Below are positions 56,561 to 64,000 of a DNA stretch of 64,000 nucleotides, piece after piece. The notes beneath the pieces are model-generated. The model was not told the origin of the DNA, made no database searches, and saw only the letters and a list, made by a program, of their open reading frames with translations. The position numbers and the translations under genes were made by a program. The DNA comes from Calliopum simillimum (Eukaryota; Arthropoda; Insecta; Diptera; Lauxaniidae): positions 3,782,001-3,846,000 of the forward strand of contig OX638368.1 in the NCBI GenBank assembly GCA_951812925.1. The letters are read 5' to 3'. Numbering within the stretch: position 1 is the stretch's first letter; the number at the start of each line of letters is the position of its first letter.

Positions 56561-56814
56561 GATAGATTAGGTTAGCTTAAGGTAACGGTAATTGCTTAAA
56601 GCAAAAGCCTCACATAGACTGGCTGGGTCCATAGCGTTACCACAAACCCCCTACTGTTAGGAAATTAATATTGTTCTGTCTGCATGATTTTCATCATTAT
56701 CAAAGATTCCAGTTTTTAAGATGAAATTCATTAGTTTTCATAATGCTATTCCAGTTATGCCATTTTTAGAGCTGAACATAGTCTGCCCAAGAGTAGTCAT
56801 TCTACATCTAGTTA
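56561..56814 (-). mobile_element. Possible LINE 3' untranslated fragment (minus strand)
   Basis: On the minus strand 'GTGGTAACGCTATGGACCC', then 'GTCTATGTGAGGC' and 'TAACCTAATC' resemble the conserved end of fly LINEs (GTATCAC..TGGACC...GGTCTAAGTG.GGC), also seen at about 53908-53945. The remaining part toward 56814 has no recognisable protein. It splits the minisatellite. Confidence 0.4.
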
Positions 56815-57011
56815 GAGCTGAACAATGACATATTGATATTGAAGAAAGCTCCAAAATATTGATAATAATCGATTGATGTTGTTAAAAGTGCGAAAATATT
56901 CAAAAATATCGAAAAGCCGATTGATGTTGATGAATTATTTGTTATTGACTGTAGTCATAGTCATTTTTAAGATTGCGTTGCAAAGTAGTGAAAAATTAAA
57001 CTTATTCAATA

Positions 57012-57016
57012 CTCTT
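57012..57016. repeat. Target-site duplication, left copy (CTCTT)
   Basis: CTCTT immediately before TGTTTACG; repeated at 57546-57550. Confidence 0.75.
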
Positions 57017-57545
57017 TGTTTACGTCCAACGTAAACAGTGTGCATCCTGCATATCTGTCAGCTTTTGTGACCCGCCGCTCAGCGTTGCTGTCGTTTACTC
57101 GTTATGTGAACAACGAGTAAAAATGACATTCGCCATTCACATAGAATTAGCAAGTCAGCGAACCCATCATAATTTAAACTCAACCTAAAACTCAACAAGG
57201 ACGACATAGAATCGTAAACCACATAGAACATCAACAATAGAACACAACCAGGAGACATTCTACAATAATCAACAGAAATTACGGAGACGACATCACGGGA
57301 ACAAAACTCACACTCAACAAGACATCGCAACGGTGGACAAAAGACGATCATCTTTCGATACTTTTGGCACCCATCTAATCCACCCATATACACATTTACA
57401 ACCAAAATTGTATTGTAAAGTATACATAAAAATTTGTACTTTAAATTTGCAATTTTCAATCCCACATTTTACCCACAGTAATAAATTCTATTTTAAACCA
57501 AATTTAGATTCTTGTGTCCGGCTTATTTAACCCTTCACCCGTACA
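57017..57545 (+). mobile_element. Solo LTR, probably BEL/Pao type (529 bp)
   Basis: Starts TGTTTACGTCCAACG and ends CCCTTCACCCGTACA, with an exact 5-bp duplication CTCTT. TGT...ACA ends and a 5-bp duplication fit BEL/Pao or gypsy LTRs; the TGTTTACG start makes me favour BEL/Pao. AATAAA-type poly-A signal at 57480 (AATAAATTC). A 128-codon minus-strand frame (57079-57465) lies antisense within it and is not a gene. The sequence is GC-richer than its neighbours. Confidence 0.75.
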
Positions 57546-59131
57546 CTCTTTTTTAACCGATTTTCATGTTCAGACCATTTTTAAAAAGGTATTGAATTAG
57601 GCTATAAGCACAAGGTAAATGTTTTCGTATTTTGCAAAAAGTACTAAATTATTGTAAGTATTGTTGCTACAAATTATGCTTGTTTTGTACAAAAGAAGCA
57701 TTTAGCAGTTCCAATTTAGTATGCTACATTAGTGCCGATATGGCTTAAGACAAGTGATTTAAACTGAAAATTCTACGCTGCTTAGTAATATTGAGCATCA
57801 TTAATGGCTGCAAGATATTAATAAGTTAAAATCTAGACAAAGCTCAATTAAAAAAAAGTTTACAGCATATTTTATCTGTCGATTAGTGTCAATTTTCTCT
57901 TGTACATAGGTCAGGTATGCAAAGATTTTGCTTCTTTATTTTTGTTGGTATCTATTCCCTTGTATTATAAACGTTTTTTTCTCTTCCCTTTGTTAGTCTA
58001 CATGAATGACTATGTCTGCGTGTGCCTGCCTTACTTTCATAAGTAAATTATAGTTGAAATGGCTTAATTTAATTATAAGTTGTTGTTGTTGTTTTGTTCT
58101 TATTATTTTCATTGTTGTTTTTGCTATTTGACTGCCTCAACAACAGCATCATGGCTAACGTACAAATTAGGTTACTCTCTACCTTACCATTTCCCCAAGT
58201 GGCTAATATCTACTACCTACTACTTACTACTACACAACTAATACTTCTACGACTATTTTAATTAGTTTTTAATTGCGTCTCACTTTCGGCCACTTAAAGT
58301 TTTGTGGCGCATATTTATGCAGTTTTTAAGAGCTTTTCTCGTGCAGTAACTTTCATGCAAAAGAAAATTTTTGTGTGTATTTTTCGGGTGTAAGCAGAAG
58401 ATGGAGAAGCAGAAGAAGAAAAGTGTTTTTTGGCGCCATTGAGCTAAAGAGTTTTGGAGAAAATTAACGTAAGTGTTTTAAGAACTCAAGCATGAAGTGC
58501 TGGTGTAGAAAATTTAATGTAGTGCAATGTAATTGAGTGCAATATTTTTTAAAAGCTCTACAGTGCAATTAAAAGCATTACTTTAAAATTGTAGTGCTGA
58601 CACTATAAATTTAAAGTTTTTCAATTTAAAATTAAGAAAGAGCGAGAAATTCAGCAATAATTTGCTAGAGTTAATGCAAAAGTATTGTTTGAAAAAGTTT
58701 ATAAAAAAATCACTCATACGTCATGTTGAAAAATTTCATAGTCATATATTTCAGTTTCGATACAATTAAATGTGCTTATTGCTACAGCATTTGCAGTGAT
58801 TTTTCATGCTCTTTCATAATATAAACGCTTCTAAGGTGGCCACAACTGCAAATTGGCAAAATTTATTATTTATTAAAAAAATTACTTTGTTGCTTAAATG
58901 CAAAGATTTTCAAGTTTTCAAATATTAAAAATTTCTCAAGTTTGCACCAGAATATTCTTTATTGACTTAATTTTTGCAAAAATATTTACCATACTTTTGG
59001 GCAAATGCTATTCACATTGAAGAAATAATACTTGCAACAATATTTTCTTTAATTTGAATTTCGCTTATTTTTCTTGTTTATTTTTTCACCTTTTTTCTTC
59101 AGTGGTGTGGGGCGCTGACTTTGATAGCTTA
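57546..59131. other. Non-coding host-like sequence
   Basis: Starts with a dispersed repeat (57555-57650) shared with 43035-43140. A TTG run lies at about 58080-58095. No gene recognised. Confidence 0.5.
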
Positions 59132-59986
59132 GGGGAACTGATGCTATTGTGGTATAGCTAATGTTTAGGTGGAATTTGAAAGGGAACCGTTAGATTAATT
59201 TCAGCCAAAATTTTTTATGTTAATCATTGAAGTATTGGCTACAGAATATGTTTCAATAAAATGTGTGCAATTTCATTTAAAAAAGTTATTGAGCAAAATA
59301 TGAAAAAAGTCAAAAAAGCTGTTTTCAAAAAGTTGGGAGGTAATGTGGTATATATGGTGGCACAATGTGGTATATATACTGATCAGTACTTGTAAAGTGG
59401 GATGATAATGTGGTACATATAAGTAGGGTAATGTGGTATACTTAACCATACACCCAAATATAAAGTTTGAAAGGTATGAAATAAGTTCATATTAACATTT
59501 ACATTGGTTTTCAAACTAATAGTTTTTATAAAAAAACAAACAGCAATCAAATAATGTTAAGAATAACAAGAAATATTCATATACCACATTAGCAAACCCC
59601 GACTATACCACACTGGCCAATTTTTAGAAATTACAAAATTCTAAAAATAAAATGGGAAACCTTGTAAATTTACACAGTTAAACACTTATTTTGCAATACT
59701 TAGCACTTACTTTTATTGAATATAAATAAAACTTCACCAAAAAGCAACTTTTTCTTAACAAAATTTTTTTGCAAAAAATCCGGAAAAAAAAAATCAACCA
59801 CACGCGACTTAAGTTTCGTTTAACTGCCACCGGGAAAATTTTGTTTGGTGCATGACAGCAACACATCTCTGGTTTTTCATGTTTTCTGATAGGATAAAAG
59901 CAGTGACGTTCTCAGGTTATTTCCCAATTCGGAGATATGCGACCATACCACATTGAAAAACTATACCACAATAGCATCAGTTCCCC
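59132..59986. mobile_element. Inverted-repeat element with TA target site (855 bp)
   Basis: Perfect 26-bp inverted ends, GGGGAACTGATGCTATTG continuing TGGTATAG, at 59132-59157 and 59961-59986; flanked by TA at 59130-59131 and 59987-59988. The motif TGTGGTATA/TATACCACA recurs at least nine times in the element in both orientations (for example 59344, 59362, 59428, 59580, 59614, 59943), as expected for subterminal transposase sites. A 62-codon minus frame is not recognisable. TA duplication suggests the IS630-Tc1-mariner/pogo group or another TA-targeting family. Confidence 0.75.
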
Positions 59987-59988
59987 TA

Positions 59989-61020
59989 CTGTTATATATT
60001 CAATTTCTTTTTTCGCTATTCCTTTAATGCCTTCGTTTTACGACGTATAATTTCGTTTTGAATTTTTTGCTTACTGCTAAGGACATCATTTTTATGAGAC
60101 ATTGAATTCGTGTCAAATTGTTTTTATGTGCTTGGATGCTTTGACTTGGTTTTGCTTTCTTCCCTAACGATGTTCTATACATTTTTTATGTTAGCATTTT
60201 TTCTTTTTTCTTTTTTGATTGTTTTTGTTGTTTTTTCTTTTTTTGTTCCCATAAGCAAAATAATAACGTTGTTCAATTTTTGTGCACAGGTTTTCCCACC
60301 GTTGAGGTTTTAATTTCATTCCATATTTAATGTGCACCATTGAACGGTTTCTTGTTCTAATTGAATTCTTCGTTTTTTTTTTGTGTTCTTTTTACAGTAT
60401 TGCTTTTTTTCTACTTATTGTATTTACTTTTATTTTTCATCACTGCTCCACTGGATATTAAGTTGCCATTTTTGTAGAATTCCTTTGTAATTTCCGTTGG
60501 GCGGGTATTAAAATAGTGTGAGCATTATTTACTGAAATTCGTATTCAGAAAAAGCTAGCTCTTCAAATATAGTAATGGAATAGCTTTGAACTATTTCTTG
60601 GAATTTTTGAAAGCCTTATATTAGTGAATTTTTTTTTATGAAAACTGAACTTTTTTCTTGTTGAACACTGATTTCACAGCTCCGATGTAACTTTCAATTA
60701 CTGCCTTTATGTATGTCAGTTTGTCTTTCTTTCCGTCAAAATAATTTCCGATTTGAGTTATGGCCGCTTTTAAATAGCGCCAATATTTACTTGAAATATA
60801 GCTTAACCCATTTTCTGCCGCTGTTTGAGTTTTTGAACAGCAAGATTGGCCATTTTCAATCAGTTTTTAAACTGTGAAAGTAAATGATATCGGAAGAAAA
60901 ATTCATGCCTTAAAATGCTTTGATATTTTGACTGCTCGGGGTCTGAAATACTTTCTCTTCAACTCGGTATACAAACCATTTAAACTTGTTTGTATAAAGC
61001 TTATACAAACAAAGTATTAA
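59989..61020. other. Non-coding AT-rich sequence
   Basis: The frame at 60110-60313 is T-rich and has no domain. Nothing recognised. Confidence 0.5.
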
Positions 61021-61189
61021 CCCAACAAACAAAAACGTTTGGAAAATAACTTATTATACGCTTATTGAAGCAAACATTTCGTTTGGAAATTAACTTGCAA
61101 AGCGTTTGGAAATTCTTGAATTTTAACTATTTAATAATCGAAACTGGACCCTTCATAGCAAGCTTGTGAAAATTATTTGGAACAAGTTT

Positions 61190-61520
61190 ACTATAAATGT
61201 TTTTATACAATTTATTCCAAACCTTTTAATACAATATTTTTAAATTGTTTTCTAAGCGTTTTTAGAAACATTTTGCAAACGTTTTGTAAAGGTATTGAAC
61301 AATGTTTTCCAAATCTTTTTATACAATATTTTTTAATTGTTTTCTAAGCGTTTTTAGAAACATTTTGCAAACGTTTTGTAAGGGTATTAAATAATGTTTT
61401 CCAAATCTTTTTATACAATATTTTTATATTGTTTTCTAAGTGTTTTTAGAAACATTTTGCAAACGTTTTGTAAGGGTATTAAACAATGTTTTCCAAACGT
61501 TTTTATATGATATTTTGTAA
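61190..61520. repeat. Tandem repeat of about 90-bp units
   Basis: Units contain 'CTTTTTATACAATATTTTT', 'TTGTTTTCTAAGCGTTTTTA', 'AACATTTTGCAAACGTTTTG' and 'GTATTRAAYAATGTTTTCCA'. Three copies are almost identical, so the amplification is recent. Confidence 0.8.
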
Positions 61521-61749
61521 ACGTTTTGACCGTTATTAAATTCAATCATGGAAAGCTTTTCCACGTTATTTTTGAATAAATTTTTTATTTGATTTTATTT
61601 CATGATTTGTACAATGGTATAATGTTATGATTTACAAAACAAGAACTATTAAACAAAAGTTAAAATCGAGAACAAAAACCTAATGCGATATACTCTGTAA
61701 AAACAGATAACAGATAACAAATAACTTATAATATACAAAAAATAACTTA

Positions 61750-62570
61750 AGGGTTTTGCTTCGCCTTATACTCAGCCCTTGGCTTTTGCCGATTTTTTGC
61801 AAATTGGAAAAAGGCTTTGCAGGCCGTAGTAAAATCTTCTTCGGTGCACCCTCTTTCGATTACTGAAGCATCTATATCAATATAAAAAAAATCTTTAGTA
61901 TTGTGAAGTATATGAATTACAAAAAATCAAGGGAAATCAAGAATTTATATGACTGACGTAGCCTCTCCAAAAATGGGAGGTCTCGTCATTTATTTTAACT
62001 ATGGTTTTTTGGTCACAGTTCCGAAAATAGCAAACATCAAATTTGTGATAATTTTTGAAAGAAACACACATATTCGTGCATAGTCTATGTGATTTGCTGG
62101 ATGTGGTCCGGATTGAAGACGACATCCTTATTTAAAATTTTTGCAAAATGCACTATCTCTGCTCATATAGCAGCCTTCTTAATGTAACTTGGGAAGGCAC
62201 CTTGGCGTATAATATTCCTCAAAACAAAATTCTTCATACCTTCGAAACTGTTCGACGGAGATGGTCGAAACTATGTTCATATGTGAACAAACGAAGTCGG
62301 TACATTGCCATCTAGCACTTAAAAAACTGTGCGAAGAAATTAAACTTTTCCCGTGTAATAAAAATGGACACAAATGATTCCACTGCGTGACAAATATGTT
62401 ACTCCAATTTCTCCATTGCGTCTCTGTAGCATTAACACTGCTCGAGGCGTAATGGAAAGTTGTCACTTAAAGATTTGTCATCGAAGGAAAAAATTCAAAA
62501 ATTATCGTTTGTATCCACTCGTGATATAAAATTTAGTTATGTGTTATTTACTTACCAAAATGCACGTTCA
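61750..62570 (-). pseudogene. Unrecognised gene-like segment inside the 61021-63047 element
   Basis: On the minus strand possible exon edges appear: TTTTG|GTAAGT at about 62552, TCGAAG|GTATGA at about 62240, and a T-rich tract ending TAG at about 61875 followed by a frame ending RGCTEEDFTTACKAFFQF, AKNRQKPRAEYKAKQNP and a stop near 61750. Other frames include ISVEQFRRYEEFCFEEYY and YVSHINS-stop. I do not recognise a transposase. The charged C-terminal stretch recalls, loosely, transposon-associated insect proteins. It may be a remnant of an autonomous element's gene or a captured host fragment. Confidence 0.3.
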
Positions 62571-63047
62571 AATAATGAATCTTCAATCCAAAGCACTACG
62601 TAGTACGTACTGTATTATAAAATTTTCAAATTTTGCTTGACAGTAAAAATGTTTTATTTAATTTTTTTAAAAAGTAAATAAACAATTGATTCGAATCAAA
62701 ATACGTAGACTACTTTTTTTTAGCACTTACAAAAAAGTTGTGAAATAATTTGAAATTAAAGATTTTCCAAATGTTTTGTCGTATATTCGGAAAACGATAA
62801 CGAAAATATTTGGAAATAATCATTTTCCAATTATTTATTTTAATCTTGCAAATAACTTGTAAAAATTCTTAAAAATAAACATTTTCCAAACGTGCACACG
62901 TAGCTTTCGAATTTGGTTACGAAAATGTTTGAAAATAAACATATTGTAAATTGTTCTATTGTAAGCTTTCAAAACGGTTCTGAAATCATTTGAAAATAAA
63001 CTATTTTGAAGCGTTAAATCGCAAGGCTTATAAAATTGTTTGTTGGG

Positions 63048-63688
63048 AATACAATTTACACTATTTTTGTTTAAATTCAATAGAATCACCATAAAAAATT
63101 CTTTATACTATTTTTGTATAAATTTTATATAGAATTTCATATAAAAGTATTTCAAACTATTTTATGTAAAATTCATATTGCCTGAAAACAGCGTTTACTC
63201 CAACTTGAAGCTAGAATATCTCAAAATCCTGCAGGTGTATTGAAAATTTTGAGAATACTCTGCGATTAAGCGTCAAAAAGTTCATAAGACTTCATATAAA
63301 AAGTATTGTGTTCAATACACTTTTGTTTATTTGTTTTTATTTTTTATTTTTTTTTTGAGTGCCTGTTTTTGTGCTACGTTGGGCGCCAGTTGTTATTATT
63401 AATACAGAAAAGTAAACGAAATTTGAATTTGATTGAAATAATGCCACTATCGAGAAGATCAACATCTGGAACGCCTTTTCGCGAATTTGAACTCGGTTCT
63501 TAATCCTGGCTTCAATATCCAAAAATGTCGTTTTCAGACAAATGGCATAGTTCCAAAAAGTATTGAAATTCCTTTCTATAAATGAATTCTATAACTGTGC
63601 TCTTATACATTTTACTGTGGTTTTAATTGAATGATTCTTTGCCAATTTTACATTAAACATTACTACAAAACTATATGTCTAGTTTATT
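63048..63688. other. Non-coding; inverted copy of the dispersed repeat at 21541-22060
   Basis: About 63050-63200 is the inverted counterpart of 21915-22010. The overlapping frames at 63306-63522 have no domain. Confidence 0.45.
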
Positions 63689-64000
63689 ATGCCCCAGACA
63701 GACGGGGCAGCTCTAATGTACATTACAGAAGCAATAATGCGAAACTTTTTATTGCATGATTTCAGGCATTTTTAAATACATATTTCATAGACATTGATTA
63801 AAAGAAAATTTCCCAATTGTTCCAGGATCCAAAAAATTCTAATTAGCTTTTCTGATACGTGTACTTAACTCACTATTTATTTTGTTTTTGGACCCTGAAT
63901 TGGGAAATTTTCTTTTAGTCAATGTCTATGAAATATGTATTTAAAAAATGCCTAAAATCATGCAATAAAAAGTTTCGCATTATTGCTTCTGTAATGTGCA
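63689..64000. mobile_element. Palindromic MITE, family 2, copy 2 (cut by window edge)
   Basis: Starts ATGCCCCAGACAGACGGG and follows copy 1 (53136-53478) block for block, including 'TTTTTATTGCATGATTTCAG' and its complement and the central ACATTGAYTAAAAGAAAATT word. The right end would lie about 30 bp beyond the window. Conservation between the copies is good. Confidence 0.75.

Larger units (their letters stand above)
61021..63047 (-). mobile_element. Large inverted-repeat element with CCCAACAAACAA ends (about 2.03 kb)
   Basis: Ends CCCAACAAACAA (61021-61032) and TTGTTTGTTGGG (63036-63047). Both subterminal regions are made of repeated 'GGAAAATAAC', 'GTTTGGAAAT' and 'CATTTTCCAA' words. The left has about 3.5 tandem units of about 90 bp (61190-61520; 'TTTTCTAAGYGTTTTTAGAA', 'TTTTGCAAACGTTTTGTAA'). 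The middle (61750-62570) is more complex, has gene-like minus-strand pieces and differs in composition from the ends. The flanks belong to a dispersed AT repeat also found at 21541-22060. Superfamily unknown. Confidence 0.55.

Noticed and set aside
57079..57465. 128-codon minus-strand frame
   Set aside because: It lies wholly within, and antisense to, a solo LTR defined by a 5-bp target duplication.

Overview
The window looks like a stretch of a higher fly genome (Diptera, Schizophora; a tephritid-like fruit fly is my best guess). This rests on the high AT content, the (TTG)n/(CTG)n, (TG)n and ATGTATGT microsatellites, the mariner, hAT and Transib-like DNA elements, the I/Jockey/LOA-type LINE remnants, and three copies of a DINE-1/INE-1-like (Helentron-type) repeat with the 'TATATATTCTTGATCAGCGT...ATAGCCATGTCCGTCTGTC' landmark known from flies. 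The species is inference. No prokaryotic features are present. Most long reading frames are fortuitous, caused by low-complexity AT-rich sequence, microsatellites or antisense frames of transposons.

Layout. 1-4077: most of a Ty1/copia retrotransposon on the minus strand, with a single uninterrupted gag-pol frame of at least 1,226 codons that runs off the left edge, an initiator-tRNA-Met half-tRNA primer site and a 296-bp 5' LTR. 4078-17968: non-coding DNA with a solo LTR (5091-5676), a decayed mariner split by a 1.17-kb Transib-like palindrome (8573-10326), two small inverted-repeat elements (12469-12831; a hAT at 13001-13636 with an 8-bp target duplication) and one copy of an unnamed 0.9-kb element. 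17974-20042: a 2-kb near-perfect palindrome (5-bp target duplication) carrying a 243-bp palindromic insertion (11-bp duplication) with a hammerhead-ribozyme-like core in its loop. 20-30 kb: host-like non-coding DNA, a diverged tandem duplication hit by a second solo LTR, a third solo LTR, and a strong candidate recursive splice site at 29875/29876. 30-45 kb: repeat-dense, with a second copy of the unnamed element, three DINE-1-like copies, a deleted mariner with a frameshifted transposase, a 120-bp satellite broken by a MITE, LINE scraps and small foldbacks. 45-64 kb: mainly non-coding DNA with one convincing host exon (52149-52272, signal peptide then splice donor), a 1.7-kb minisatellite with an inverted block, a BEL/Pao-like solo LTR and three more inverted-repeat elements.

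Interpretation. The recursive splice site at 29.9 kb suggests the left half is long-intron sequence of a plus-strand gene; the exon at 52.1 kb could be an alternative first exon of that gene or the start of another. The rest is transposon sediment with several nested insertions whose relative ages can be read from the target-site duplications.
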